From Spirosoma endbachense (GTDB taxonomy: Bacteria; Bacteroidota; Bacteroidia; Cytophagales; Spirosomataceae), in the NCBI RefSeq assembly GCF_010233585.1, contig NZ_CP045997.1, positions 9,522,461 to 9,586,460 of the forward strand: DNA of 64,000 nt, read 5' to 3'. The number at the start of each line of letters is the position of its first letter. The stretch's first letter is position 1. Under the pieces are notes generated by a model. It was not told the DNA's origin. It did no database searches and was given only the letters and a program-made list of their open reading frames with translations. A program made the translations under genes and the position numbers. Below are positions 16,810 through 26,807 of the stretch, piece after piece.

Positions 16810-19800
16810 ATGATTAATCTGATAGCTAAATTTTTCGGTACCAAATCACAACGGGATATCAAGGAGTTGCTTCCTTACGTTGAGAAGGTCAATACCGAAT
16901 TTGCCCGGTTAAAAGACCTTTCCAATGACGAGTTGCGCCGGGTATCGGATGAGCTAAAAGCTCAGATCGCTGAGGAACTTGGCGGCATCGACAATCAACT
17001 GGCTGAACTTAGTGAGGCCGCAAGTCACCCCGATGTAGACGTAAACGAGAAGGAGCGCCTGTTTAACCAGATCGACAAACTCGAAGCAGATCGCAATGTC
17101 GAACTGGAACGGGTTCTGTTAGACATCCTGCCTCGTGCCTTTGCTGTTGTCAAAGAAACCGCCCGTCGGTTTACAGAAAACGAGCAGTTGACCGTAACCG
17201 TCAATGATTTTGATCGCGAGATCGCTTCCCGTAAGAAAAACGTCGTTATCGATGGCGATCAGGCCCATTGGGCTAATAGCTGGGATGCAGCCGGTAGCCC
17301 GATTAAATGGGACATGGTCCATTATGATGTCCAGATTATTGGTGGAGTTGTGCTTCATCAGGGTAAAATTGCTGAAATGGCCACTGGTGAAGGTAAAACC
17401 CTCGTGGCTACGTTCCCCGCTTTCCTGAATGGCCTCGCCGGACGGGGTGTGCATATCGTTACGGTCAATGACTATCTGGCCAAGCGTGACTCCGAATGGA
17501 TGGCTCCGCTTTTTGAATTCCACGGTCTTCGGGTTGATTGTATCGACAAACACCAGCCTAATTCAGTTGCTCGGAAGCATGCTTACCTGGCCGATATTAC
17601 TTACGGAACAAACAACGAATTTGGCTTCGATTACCTCCGCGATAACATGGCCCGCGAAACAGGTGAGCTGGTTCAGCGGAAGCACCATTACGCCATGGTG
17701 GATGAGGTTGACTCCGTGTTGATCGATGACGCCCGTACTCCGTTAATTATCAGTGGCCCGGTGCCCCGCGGTGATGAACAGGATTATATTGAACTGAAGC
17801 CTCGTGTAGCACGCTTGGTTGAGGCACAGCGCAAGTTAGTCTACGATTACTTGAACGATGCCAAGAAGAAAATTGCGGCTGGTGACGAAAAAGAAGGGGG
17901 ACTGTCGTTATTTCGGGCCTACCGTGGTTTGCCGAAACACAAACCGCTTATCAAGTTTTTGACCGAAACTGGCAACAAAGCACTGCTCCAGAAAACGGAA
18001 TCCATTTATCTGGCCGAAAATCAGAAACTGATGCCCGAAGCCGATGCGCCACTCTATTTCACCATCGACGAGCGGCATAACGGCATTGATCTAACCGAAA
18101 AAGGCATTGATTTTATTACGGGTTCGGGCGAAGATCCTAATTTCTTTATCCTGCCTGACCTTTCGATCGATCTGAATGCGATCGATAAAGACAGCGAATT
18201 TTCGGAACAGGAAAAAATTCTCCATAAAGAATCCGTCGTTCGTGATTACGCCGTCAAAACACAGCGCATTAATACCGTCAATCAATTGCTGAAAGCGTTC
18301 TGTTTATTTGAACGCGATACGGAATATGTCATCATGGACGGCAAAGTAAAAATCGTTGATGAACAGACGGGGCGGATTATGGAAGGTCGTCGGTGGTCGG
18401 ATGGCTTACACCAGGCGGTTGAAGCAAAAGAAAACGTAAAAGTTGAAGACGCTACGCAAACCTACGCAACGGTTACGCTCCAGAACTACTTCCGGATGTA
18501 TCACAAGCGGGCGGGTATGACGGGTACTGCCGAAACCGAAGCCTCTGAATTTTGGCAGATTTATAAAATGGATGTGGTCGTTATTCCAACGAACCGATCC
18601 ATTAGCCGGAAAGATGAAGAAGATAAAGTTTACCGCTCGGTCCGGGAAAAGTACAACGCGGTCGTCGATGAAATTACGAGTTTAGTTGAAAAAGGCAGAC
18701 CCGTTCTGGTAGGTACAACCTCAGTCGAAAACTCCGAGTTGTTAAGCCGTCTGCTAACGCTGCGTAAAATTCAGCACCAGGTCCTGAATGCCAAGTACCA
18801 CCAGCGCGAAGCCGAAATTGTGGCCACGGCTGGTTTACCGGGTACGGTAACGATTGCCACGAACATGGCCGGACGTGGTACGGATATTAAACTAACGCCC
18901 GATTCGCGGTCGTCAGGTGGGCTGGCCATTATTGGTACCGAACGGCACGAATCACGTCGGGTCGACCGGCAGTTGCGCGGTCGTTCAGGACGTCAGGGCG
19001 ATCCAGGTACGTCGCAATTCTTCGTATCGCTCGAAGATAGCCTGATGCGCCTGTTTGGTTCCGAACGGATTGCTAAAGTTATGGACCGAATGGGGCTGGA
19101 AGAAGGCGAAGTGATTCAGCATTCCATGATTACGAAGTCGATCGAGCGGGCGCAGAAGAAAGTCGAAGAAAATAACTTCGGAATTCGGAAGCGGTTGCTG
19201 GAATATGACGATGTCATGAATTATCAGCGGGAAGCTATTTATAAACGGCGTCGGAATGCCCTCTTTGGTGATCGGTTACCGCTCGATATTGCCAACACAA
19301 TGTATGACGTTGTGGAAGAAACCGTCAATAACGCCGAAGGCAATTACGAGGAAGTAAAGCTTCAGTTGTTAACCACACTCGGCGTTACGCCAGAGCTGAC
19401 AAGCGAAGAGTTTGGCCGGATGAAAAAACCCGACCAGATCCGGCGCTTGTATGACGAAGCCGAATCGCAATACCAGGCCAAGAACCACGCAATTGCCGAT
19501 AAGGCGTTGCCTGTATTGACCCAGGTGCTCAATGAGCAAGGTAGCCAGATCAAAAATATTGTGGTGCCATTTTCCGACGGTATTCATGAATTAACGGTTG
19601 TTGCCGATCTGCGGAAAGCTGTAGATTCGGGTGGACGAGAAATAGTGACGGAAATGGAAAAGGCCGTTACGCTGTCGGTGATTGACCAGGAATGGAAAGA
19701 GCACCTCCGCGAAATGGACGACCTGAAACAGTCGGTACAAAATGCTGTGTTCGAGCAAAAAGACCCTTTGCTGGTTTATAAATTCGAATCGGTGGAGTTG

Positions 19801-20208
19801 TTCAAGCGTTTCCTGAACAAGGTTAACTTCGATACGATCAGCTTCCTGACCAAAGCAGACATTCCGGCTCAGGAACCTGAAGAGGTACAGCAGGAAATTC
19901 GACAGGCTCCAGCTCAGCGTCGGCCCGAACCACAGCCGAAGCTACATACGAACATGGAGGACTTTGACGATGATCACCTCGCCACAGGTCCGGAAGAGTA
20001 TGCACGTCGAATGGCCGAAAACAACGCAATGGGCGCTGGCTCTCCGCCCATGCCCGCCGGACCACCTCGCCAACCGGCGCGGGTAGCCAAACTTGACCGT
20101 AATGCCCGCGTCAACGTTCAGTACGCTGATGGTTCGGTAAAACGCGATGTAAAATTCAAGACGGTTGAAAACGATGTCGTAAGCGGTAAAGCGATGCTCA
20201 TCGAATAA
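16810..20208 (+). CDS. secA: Preprotein translocase ATPase SecA
   Basis: A 1132-residue SecA, motor of Sec export at the inner membrane. Walker A MATGEGKT lies at residues 190-197 and the DEAD-like Walker B DEVD at 298-301, followed by SVLIDDARTPLIISG. The second motor domain has TNMAGRGTDIKL and GRSGRQGDPG. It is about 230 residues longer than E. coli SecA because of insertions typical of Bacteroidota. The C-terminus (VNVQYADGSVKRDVKFK and on) has no cysteines, so the SEC-C zinc motif is absent. It is monocistronic: its own candidate promoter upstream, strong terminator downstream. Confidence 0.98.
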   Translation: MINLIAKFFGTKSQRDIKELLPYVEKVNTEFARLKDLSNDELRRVSDELKAQIAEELGGIDNQLAELSEAASHPDVDVNEKERLFNQIDKLEADRNVELERVLLDILPRAFAVVKETARRFTENEQLTVTVNDFDREIASRKKNVVIDGDQAHWANSWDAAGSPIKWDMVHYDVQIIGGVVLHQGKIAEMATGEGKTLVATFPAFLNGLAGRGVHIVTVNDYLAKRDSEWMAPLFEFHGLRVDCIDKHQPNSVARKHAYLADITYGTNNEFGFDYLRDNMARETGELVQRKHHYAMVDEVDSVLIDDARTPLIISGPVPRGDEQDYIELKPRVARLVEAQRKLVYDYLNDAKKKIAAGDEKEGGLSLFRAYRGLPKHKPLIKFLTETGNKALLQKTESIYLAENQKLMPEADAPLYFTIDERHNGIDLTEKGIDFITGSGEDPNFFILPDLSIDLNAIDKDSEFSEQEKILHKESVVRDYAVKTQRINTVNQLLKAFCLFERDTEYVIMDGKVKIVDEQTGRIMEGRRWSDGLHQAVEAKENVKVEDATQTYATVTLQNYFRMYHKRAGMTGTAETEASEFWQIYKMDVVVIPTNRSISRKDEEDKVYRSVREKYNAVVDEITSLVEKGRPVLVGTTSVENSELLSRLLTLRKIQHQVLNAKYHQREAEIVATAGLPGTVTIATNMAGRGTDIKLTPDSRSSGGLAIIGTERHESRRVDRQLRGRSGRQGDPGTSQFFVSLEDSLMRLFGSERIAKVMDRMGLEEGEVIQHSMITKSIERAQKKVEENNFGIRKRLLEYDDVMNYQREAIYKRRRNALFGDRLPLDIANTMYDVVEETVNNAEGNYEEVKLQLLTTLGVTPELTSEEFGRMKKPDQIRRLYDEAESQYQAKNHAIADKALPVLTQVLNEQGSQIKNIVVPFSDGIHELTVVADLRKAVDSGGREIVTEMEKAVTLSVIDQEWKEHLREMDDLKQSVQNAVFEQKDPLLVYKFESVELFKRFLNKVNFDTISFLTKADIPAQEPEEVQQEIRQAPAQRRPEPQPKLHTNMEDFDDDHLATGPEEYARRMAENNAMGAGSPPMPAGPPRQPARVAKLDRNARVNVQYADGSVKRDVKFKTVENDVVSGKAMLIE

Positions 20209-20225
20209 CCAGATAAATTGTTGAT

Positions 20226-20263
20226 AAAACGCCCCCCGGATTGTATATTCGGGGGGCGTTTTT
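20226..20263 (+). terminator. secA terminator
   Basis: AAAACGCCCCCCG pairs with CGGGGGGCGTTTT around an 11-base loop and is followed by T residues, 18 bases after the secA stop. Confidence 0.9.
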
Positions 20264-20324
20264 GTAAGAAACCAATGCTTATACAGAATGCTTGTATAAA
20301 CGTAATGAGCCGTTTTCAAGGCAG

Positions 20325-21407
20325 ATGAAAAACGCATTATTGGGGCTGGTTTTAATCGGGCTATTCTCTTTTCTTCCTGCAGCTGCCCCAATTAGGCTCA
20401 GTTCTCAGTCGTTGCCCTTTACGCCAAAAGAGTTTTATATCGCGACAGTTACAGACCAGCGCCCAGAGCAGGGCCCAATTGCCCGACTGGCCCTCGTGTT
20501 CAACCAATCGGCTCAACCCGTTGACCTGGAAGATGGTGTGGCTTCACATTTTCGGCAGTTTATCAATCAGAACCTAAAGCAGAATCGCTCATTGCGGCCT
20601 ATTGCCATGCGAATTCGTCAGTGCAAAGTGAGCGAAACAGCCAATGGCAATCGCGTAACGGGCACGTTCACATTTGCCGCTGCCTTTGAGCTACTAGGTA
20701 AAGACGATTCTGGAAACGAAACCAGCACACGCCTGACCGAATATCGGGGAAGTGCCAATTATACCCGCCCCCTCAATCAGCTATCCGTGATCGAACCGAC
20801 CATTCGGCAAGCTTTGGTGGCATCGTTAAAAGGCCTGAACGACTACATGAACCGGGAAGCAGGCCAGAATGAAAAACTAGCCAAAAGTCTCAACGTCACG
20901 ATTATTGATGACTCACGCATCACAGATGACGATACGGTGCATTACAATCCTTCCCGTAAACTAACCTGGGCCGACTTTCAGGCCACACCACGTCAGGGCA
21001 GCCATTATGCAGCCGAAGTATTTACGAGCTTCGCTTATGAAGGTAAAAGCTCCGTGAAAGATGGCATTATTAATGTCAATCTGACGCTAAAAGGATATAT
21101 GCTCAAAAACTCGTCCTGGGGCAGACAGGGAGCACGCAATGCCTATTCACTAAACCATGAACAACGGCATTTCGACGTTGTCAAGATTATCGTTGAGCGC
21201 TTCAAACGTAAAATTCAGCCCGATAGCCTTACGCTGGACGATTATAACAGCATCATTCAATATCAGTTTATTGAATCGTTTCGGGAAATGAATCACATGC
21301 AGGAACAGTATGATGGCGAAACCAATCATGGTATCAATCAGGCAGCTCAGGAACGCTGGAATCAAAAGATTGACGCAGAACTACGTACTTTTGGGGTGAA
21401 GAAATGA
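20325..21407 (+). CDS. Secreted DUF922-like putative zinc protease
   Basis: Start chosen at the ATG at 20325 (360 residues), since the longer frame needs a TTG and would bury the signal peptide MKNALLGLVLIGLFSFLPAAA. The C-terminal half carries KLTWADFQATPRQGSHYAAE and LNHEQRHFDVVKIIVERFK, with the HExxH-type motif HEQRH at about residue 278. This matches the DUF922 family described as secreted Zn-dependent proteases. The N-terminal ~190 residues have no domain I recognise. No partner is obvious; secA upstream is separated by a terminator. Enzyme activity is inferred from the motif only. Confidence 0.75.
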   Translation: MKNALLGLVLIGLFSFLPAAAPIRLSSQSLPFTPKEFYIATVTDQRPEQGPIARLALVFNQSAQPVDLEDGVASHFRQFINQNLKQNRSLRPIAMRIRQCKVSETANGNRVTGTFTFAAAFELLGKDDSGNETSTRLTEYRGSANYTRPLNQLSVIEPTIRQALVASLKGLNDYMNREAGQNEKLAKSLNVTIIDDSRITDDDTVHYNPSRKLTWADFQATPRQGSHYAAEVFTSFAYEGKSSVKDGIINVNLTLKGYMLKNSSWGRQGARNAYSLNHEQRHFDVVKIIVERFKRKIQPDSLTLDDYNSIIQYQFIESFREMNHMQEQYDGETNHGINQAAQERWNQKIDAELRTFGVKK

Positions 21408-21499
21408 CTATTTCTGTTTAACGTCTACGCAGGAAAACAAATGAATCGCCTATTGCGGCTTGATTTGTGCATAAATACATTCTGCGATTCTGCTATTTC

Positions 21500-22627
21500 A
21501 TGAAGAAAGTCCGCATTCTGCACGTCAGTACGGCTCATCCCTCTCAGGACCCACGATTAGCCTATCGGGTCATTCCAAGTCTGGCTCCCCATTACGAATT
21601 AATTGCAGCCTTACCCCATGTATCTACTGGTTACAGACATGGGGTTAACTATTTGTGGCTTCCCAAGTTTCGGCGCGTATGGCTGCGAATCCTGTTTAGT
21701 CAACCCTTCGTGCTTTGGTATGCGCTATATACCCGACCGCAATTGCTTCATTTGTATGATCCTGAGCTATTGCCGCTTGCCCGATTTATACAGATTTTGT
21801 TAAGAATACCGGTTATTTATGAAGTCCACGAGAACCTTTATAAAAAGTCGCCTGAAAAGGCCCAGAATCAGGGGGCCATTGTGATGCAGTTATTCTACTG
21901 GTTCGATGCAATGGCCCAACGCCGGTTTTACCTCATTTTCACCGAACATGCCTATCTCGATACGTATCAGCATCCAGCGAACGCGCACGTCGTTATTTAT
22001 AATTATCCGCTCCTGTCTTTTTTAGAGAAATTTCGGCAACCGTATGATCCAGACCAGGAACAGCCAACTTTTTTTTATATCGGCTGGATGAGCGTCGAGC
22101 GGGCTTTCGATACGCTAGTGGCTGGATTAGCCATTCTGAAGAAAACGCATCCGAAATTTCAGGCTCATTTTTTCGGCGAACGAACCTTCACGAATAAAGA
22201 CCTGAACCAGTTCCCCGATTTTACGTCCATTCAGGACAACGTACATTTCTACGGCTATACCGATCAACAGCAGGCTCTTCCCTACGTCAGCCGGTCAACA
22301 GCGGGTTTTGCGTTGCTCAAAGCCGTTGGCGACTACCCGGACTCCTATACGACTAAAATGTTCGAATACATGGCTTTAGGACTACCAGTAATTACCTCCA
22401 ACTTTGCGCTCTATCGTCAAGTAGTCGAATACCATCAGTGCGGCTTTTGTATAGACCCTACTGACCCAAAGCAGTTGGCAGAGGCATTAACTTACCTCAT
22501 TAAACATCCCGATGAAAGTCGGGCGATGGGTGAACGGGGTCGGTTGGCTGTTAAAAATTACTACAATTGGGAATCAGAAGCGCAAAAATTACTAGGCTTT
22601 TACGAAACGGTCCTGAACCAGTCGTAG
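21500..22627 (+). CDS. GT4 family glycosyltransferase
   Basis: Start chosen at the ATG at 21500 (MKKVRILHVSTAHPSQDPRL, 375 residues); the frame extends 33 bases upstream to a GTG. A GT-B fold is indicated by the N-terminal HVSTAHPSQDPRL, the acceptor-side LLHLYDPELLPLAR and PVIYEVHEN, and the C-terminal KMFEYMALGLPVITSNFALY with the family's E-x-M-A-x-G-x-P motif. It stands alone on the plus strand, outside the polysaccharide operon, so its product may be a different glycan or lipid. Substrate unknown. Confidence 0.87.
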   Translation: MKKVRILHVSTAHPSQDPRLAYRVIPSLAPHYELIAALPHVSTGYRHGVNYLWLPKFRRVWLRILFSQPFVLWYALYTRPQLLHLYDPELLPLARFIQILLRIPVIYEVHENLYKKSPEKAQNQGAIVMQLFYWFDAMAQRRFYLIFTEHAYLDTYQHPANAHVVIYNYPLLSFLEKFRQPYDPDQEQPTFFYIGWMSVERAFDTLVAGLAILKKTHPKFQAHFFGERTFTNKDLNQFPDFTSIQDNVHFYGYTDQQQALPYVSRSTAGFALLKAVGDYPDSYTTKMFEYMALGLPVITSNFALYRQVVEYHQCGFCIDPTDPKQLAEALTYLIKHPDESRAMGERGRLAVKNYYNWESEAQKLLGFYETVLNQS

Positions 22628-23037
22628 GCTTTACTGGATTCACATTGGCTCAGCCGAACGCTCAGATTTGCGAAAACAATACCAGAACGGTTAACCACTC
22701 TATAAGGTTCTGATCTATTCAACATTCGCCATATAAACCATAAAGTGCCCTTTACTTCGTAGATTTGTAGCAAACTAATGATGGTTGGCCCGCAACAAGG
22801 GAGTCAGATGCAAATGAATAGCATCGAAAAGTAGTCTAAACAAAGTTGAGCATCGACACCTTAAAGTCCAGAATGGCATAATTATAGAGGGATTATGCCA
22901 GTAAAATAGAAAAATCTTATCACTTATCCCCCACATTATAGTATTGTTCTAATGTTGAATACCACGATTTCACGGAAGTATTTAACTTTCGATGTTAATT
23001 CGGGTTATGCCTGCATTAGCCTTACTTTTTTGACCTG
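22628..23037. other. 410-base intergenic region, no gene seen
   Basis: No convincing reading frame on either strand. TAGATTTG at about 22759-22766 fits the -7 box TAnnTTTG on the plus strand but has no clear -33 element and lies far from the KAS III start. A short T-run precedes the ATG at 23038. Confidence 0.5.
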
Positions 23038-23976
23038 ATGTATATTCATGCAGTAAGTCATTACCTCCCCACAGAGGTAGTCGGCAATGAACATTTTACG
23101 AGGCTAAATGGCCTTTCCAGCGATTGGATAATTGAGCGTACCGGCATTAAGGAGCGCCGTAAAGCGGCTCCCGGTGAGAATACAAATACCATGACAGTTG
23201 ATGTGGTTCGGCGGCTGATGCCCAAAGCCGACCTCTCGACTGTTGATTTGATTGTTGGGGCAACCTATACGCCTTACGATACGATCGTCTCACTGGCTCA
23301 CGAGGCTCAACATCTACTTGGCATTGCTGATATTCCGGTCGTATCGATCTCAACGGCCTGTTCGTCGTTACTCAATGCAATTGAGGTGGTAGAAGGTTAT
23401 TTTGCGCTCAACAAGGCGAGTCGCGCTCTGGTTATTGTGTCTGAACATAATACAGCCTACAATAACGAGAATGATACAATCTCCGGGCATTTATGGGGCG
23501 ACGGTGCCGCTGCACTACTGATTACGAAAGAGCGCCAGAGCGAAGGTGATTTTACGATCAAAGCCTTATTAACGGGCGGAGCGGCTCACACCTCCAAAGC
23601 GACCACGGCGGTTATGATGAAACCCATAGATGGAGGTGTTACAATGCCCTTCGGTCGCGATGTGTTCATCAATGCGTGTCAATATATGCCTAAGGCGACG
23701 TTACAGGTACTTGACCGTTGTGGCCTGACCCTCGCCGACGTTGATTATGTGCTTCCGCATCAGGCGAACCTACGTATTTCACGCAATGTGATGAATACGC
23801 TCGGCCTCCCGGAAGAAAAGCTTATCTCGAACATTCAGTACTACGGCAATACGGGTTGCGCCGGTTGCGCTATTGCGCTCTCGGAGCAATGGGACACGTT
23901 TCAGAAAGGCCAGCGCATTGCTGTAACCGTCTTTGGCGGTGGTTATTCATTCGGAGCAATGCTTATTGAAGTCTAG
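23038..23976 (+). CDS. 3-oxoacyl-ACP synthase III (FabH/KAS III family)
   Basis: A 312-residue thiolase-fold enzyme. The catalytic triad is visible: Cys108 in STACSS, His241 in LPHQANLRI and Asn271 in YYGNTG. The start region LSSDWIIERTGIKERR is the classic KAS III signature. The family condenses an acyl-CoA with malonyl-ACP to start fatty acid or related polyketide chains. The segment after the Asn is NTGCAGCA rather than the usual NTSAAS, which suggests a divergent paralogue rather than the housekeeping FabH (whose usual plsX and rpmF neighbours are absent). It stands alone and ends at a shared bidirectional terminator. Confidence 0.88.
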   Translation: MYIHAVSHYLPTEVVGNEHFTRLNGLSSDWIIERTGIKERRKAAPGENTNTMTVDVVRRLMPKADLSTVDLIVGATYTPYDTIVSLAHEAQHLLGIADIPVVSISTACSSLLNAIEVVEGYFALNKASRALVIVSEHNTAYNNENDTISGHLWGDGAAALLITKERQSEGDFTIKALLTGGAAHTSKATTAVMMKPIDGGVTMPFGRDVFINACQYMPKATLQVLDRCGLTLADVDYVLPHQANLRISRNVMNTLGLPEEKLISNIQYYGNTGCAGCAIALSEQWDTFQKGQRIAVTVFGGGYSFGAMLIEV

Positions 23977-23988
23977 CCTTATAAACGT

Positions 23989-24055
23989 AAAAAGGGAGTA
24001 GGATAATTAGTTGGTTCATAAGTAATGCTCCATCTAATTATCCTACTCCCTTTTT
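23989..24055. terminator. Bidirectional terminator between KAS III and M1 peptidase genes
   Basis: Perfect 22-bp arms beginning AAAAAGGGAGTAGG and ending CCTACTCCCTTTTT with a 23-base spacer. It has A/T runs on both sides, so it serves both convergent genes. Confidence 0.9.
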
Positions 24056-24065
24056 ATCTACTTAT

Positions 24066-26042
24066 CTATTGAGCTTCTGCCCGCCAGGTATTGTTCTTTT
24101 CATTGACATCCGGCAGTTTTTCATCCGGATCAAGAACAACCGTCTTCAATGGCGACGTCGAATTATATTTGAACGTCCAGGTCCCACCACGCTGCCAGAC
24201 TTCTATCGGCAGATTAACGCGGCCTTTCTTACCATTACTTTCTGTCACTTCAATGGTTGCAGGCATCGCAAATTTCTCCAGATTTTCGATCGAAATCAGC
24301 GAGCCTTTCTCGGCAGAACCATCTACGTACTTTACTTCCTTAATACCCTGGTCCAATTTCCAGGTCTCGTAGAAGAAACCACGCCAGAACCAGCCTAAAT
24401 CTTCGCCAGCACCATCTTCCATACTTCGGAAGAAATCATATGGTGTCGGGTGTTTGAACGCCCAACGGCTAACATAATTTTTAAACGCAAAGTCGAAGCG
24501 ATCCGGACCAAGTACAACCTCGCGCAGGAGTTTCAAGCCCATACCAGGCTTATAGTAGGCCAGAATACCCAGTGCACGCGCCTGCTGCACATCAGGAATG
24601 GTCATGATTGGCTCGGCCGGATAAAACAGAGCCGGAGCTATATCATGCATGGTGCCACGCTCCCGGTCATATTCACCTTTATTAAAGTTGGTCGTAGACA
24701 ATGTATTGATGAAGGTATTAAATCCTTCATCCATCCAGGGGAATTTCCGTTCATTATTGCCGACAATCATTGGGAACCAGTTATGCCCAAACTCATGGTC
24801 TGTAACGCCCCATAACCCATCCTTACGGCTTTTATGATCACAAAAAATAATACCCGGATACTCCATGCCGCCCACAATGCCAGCCACATTGGTTGCTACC
24901 GGATAGCTGAATTCATAGAGGTATTTGGAATAGAACTCCACACAACCTTTCACATACTCCGTAGAGCGGCCCCATGAATCGTTGGTAGCGCTTTCAACCG
25001 GATACACAGATTGAGCAAGAGCCGTTTTACCACTCGGCAGATTCATTTTTGCCGCATCCCATACGAACGCTTTCGATGAAGCCCAGGCAACATCGCGCGT
25101 GTTCTGACAACGGAATTTCCAGGTTAGTGTACCCGATTTCTTAGGGCGGGAATTCGCATCAGCTACTTCATCCTTACCGCGAATAATAACCGTTTTATCA
25201 CTCTGGTGAGCCTGCGCCAACCGTTTGATCTGGTCGGCGGTCAGTACATCGTTCGGATTCAGGAGTTCGCCCGAACCAACAACAATATGATCCCAGGGTA
25301 CAGTCACATTGTATTCATAATCGCCGTAATCGAGGTAAAACTCGCCCGCTCCCAGATAAGGCAGTACGTTCCAGCCTTCAATGTCATCGTAAACACACAT
25401 CCGTGGATACCACTGCGCGATTTCGTAAATGATACCATCTTTACGCTTCAGTTGCCCCATCCGGTCAGAACCGTATTCGGGGATTTTAAACGAATAGGCG
25501 ACTTTTACTTTCACCACATCGCCACCTGGTTTGACTGGCTCAGCCAATCGCACCTGCATCCGGGTGTCGGTAATCTCGTAAGGAACCGTTGCGAATTTAT
25601 TTTTTCCCTGATCAACAGTCACACTCGTGATGGAAAGGCCACCAGCAAAGCCCTGATTCCCAAATCGTCCGCCTGTTACGGGCGTTGTTTTAGAAGCCCT
25701 GGACGTATCGCTAAAAGCATTCTGGTCGAGTTGTAACCACAGATAGGCCAGCGTTTCGGGTGAGTTATTTTTATACGTAATCGTTACCTCACCGGTAATC
25801 GTATTTTGCTGATCATCGAGCGCAACGTTAATCTGATAGTCCGAGCGGTTCTGCCAGTAGCGAGGCCCAGGGGCACCACTGCCGGTTCTGTAGTCGTTGC
25901 CCGGCTGCATATTGAATAAGGGATGAAACAAAGCAAGAGGATCATATTTTGACCCCACTGCCGACGTTGACGACGGTGCGTTCTGAGCGAAAGAAATTAA
26001 GCTAAACGCCCATAGCCCCGCCCAAAGAGCGATTTTTTTCAT
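24066..26042 (-). CDS. Secreted M1 family zinc aminopeptidase
   Basis: A 658-residue protein with signal peptide [20 protein letters not shown]. The zinc motif HEFGH lies at about residues 416-420, with the downstream glutamate in [10 protein letters not shown], and [10 protein letters not shown] upstream is the M1 substrate-binding GxMEN-like segment (here GGMEYP). The N-terminal domain has the beta-sandwich of M1 enzymes ([20 protein letters not shown]). It is expected to be periplasmic or outer-membrane-associated and to trim peptides. It is in its own transcription unit facing the KAS III gene. Confidence 0.93.
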   Translation of the reverse strand: MKKIALWAGLWAFSLISFAQNAPSSTSAVGSKYDPLALFHPLFNMQPGNDYRTGSGAPGPRYWQNRSDYQINVALDDQQNTITGEVTITYKNNSPETLAYLWLQLDQNAFSDTSRASKTTPVTGGRFGNQGFAGGLSITSVTVDQGKNKFATVPYEITDTRMQVRLAEPVKPGGDVVKVKVAYSFKIPEYGSDRMGQLKRKDGIIYEIAQWYPRMCVYDDIEGWNVLPYLGAGEFYLDYGDYEYNVTVPWDHIVVGSGELLNPNDVLTADQIKRLAQAHQSDKTVIIRGKDEVADANSRPKKSGTLTWKFRCQNTRDVAWASSKAFVWDAAKMNLPSGKTALAQSVYPVESATNDSWGRSTEYVKGCVEFYSKYLYEFSYPVATNVAGIVGGMEYPGIIFCDHKSRKDGLWGVTDHEFGHNWFPMIVGNNERKFPWMDEGFNTFINTLSTTNFNKGEYDRERGTMHDIAPALFYPAEPIMTIPDVQQARALGILAYYKPGMGLKLLREVVLGPDRFDFAFKNYVSRWAFKHPTPYDFFRSMEDGAGEDLGWFWRGFFYETWKLDQGIKEVKYVDGSAEKGSLISIENLEKFAMPATIEVTESNGKKGRVNLPIEVWQRGGTWTFKYNSTSPLKTVVLDPDEKLPDVNEKNNTWRAEAQ

Positions 26043-26116
26043 GAAGCAATTAAAAACAGATTTTATACAAATAACGTGATAAAGTAGTAAAACTGGATGA
26101 TCAGGTTTACCCGTAA

Positions 26117-26725
26117 TTAGAAAGATAGCCGTAAATCAAGACCATGATGAATCAATAGAAATACAAACAGGCCCACCCAAAGAATATCAACAAAATGCCA
26201 ATAGAGCGTAATAAGTCGGATTTTAAGCTGATTGGGCGGATTGACACTGTAAACAAACGAGTCGACGTAAGGCCGACGGCGTAACGCTTCAGCCAACGCA
26301 ATAACTAAAAAAATCAAGCCAATTAAAATATGCAGCAAGTGTATTCCGGAGATGATATAGACAAAACCGCCCGCCGGATTACCTTCTAATTTGATACCCG
26401 CTAAAATCATCTGTCGCCAGCCCCAGCCCTGAAGTAGTATAAACAAGGTTCCCAGCACCAGCGTCGTCGCAATATTTGTGCGGTAACTGCCAAATCGTTC
26501 GTGCCGAAACGCCTGTGTTGCGTTATTAAGCGTAAAGCTACTCAGGACGATTACTACTGTGCTGATTAAAAACACGTTGGGTAATTTCACATCGGCCCAG
26601 TCTGGTCCGGTTCGGCGGATAATATAGGTCACCAGAAGAATAGTGAAGAGCATGACGCTACTCGCAATTCCAAGCCAAACCATAAAGCGGAACGGCTCCC
26701 GCCGTTTCGTGATGAAATTACCCAT
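26117..26725 (-). CDS. Cytochrome c oxidase subunit III family protein
   Basis: A 202-residue membrane protein with five hydrophobic segments, the short form of heme-copper oxidase subunit [24 protein letters not shown] and [20 protein letters not shown] are the characteristic late helices of COX3. Subunits I and II are not nearby, so this is either a detached or an accessory copy. It lies between ispE and the M1 peptidase on the same strand with gaps of about 75-80 bases. Confidence 0.88.
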   Translation of the reverse strand: MGNFITKRREPFRFMVWLGIASSVMLFTILLVTYIIRRTGPDWADVKLPNVFLISTVVIVLSSFTLNNATQAFRHERFGSYRTNIATTLVLGTLFILLQGWGWRQMILAGIKLEGNPAGGFVYIISGIHLLHILIGLIFLVIALAEALRRRPYVDSFVYSVNPPNQLKIRLITLYWHFVDILWVGLFVFLLIHHGLDLRLSF

Positions 26726-26807
26726 TGGTGAGCTTCGTGGTTTGTAGTTTAGGGTTAGACCTCAGTCAATATACTCCTGAACCAGAAACTACAGAACATA
26801 AACTGGT

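Noticed and set aside
17119..17553. 144-residue minus-strand frame inside secA
   Set aside because: Antisense shadow of a highly conserved gene; no start context or family.
19942..20391. 149-residue minus-strand frame across the secA 3' end
   Set aside because: Runs through the secA terminator hairpin and overlaps secA; not plausible.
25206..25736. 176-residue plus-strand frame opposite the M1 peptidase gene
   Set aside because: Antisense shadow of a clear enzyme gene.
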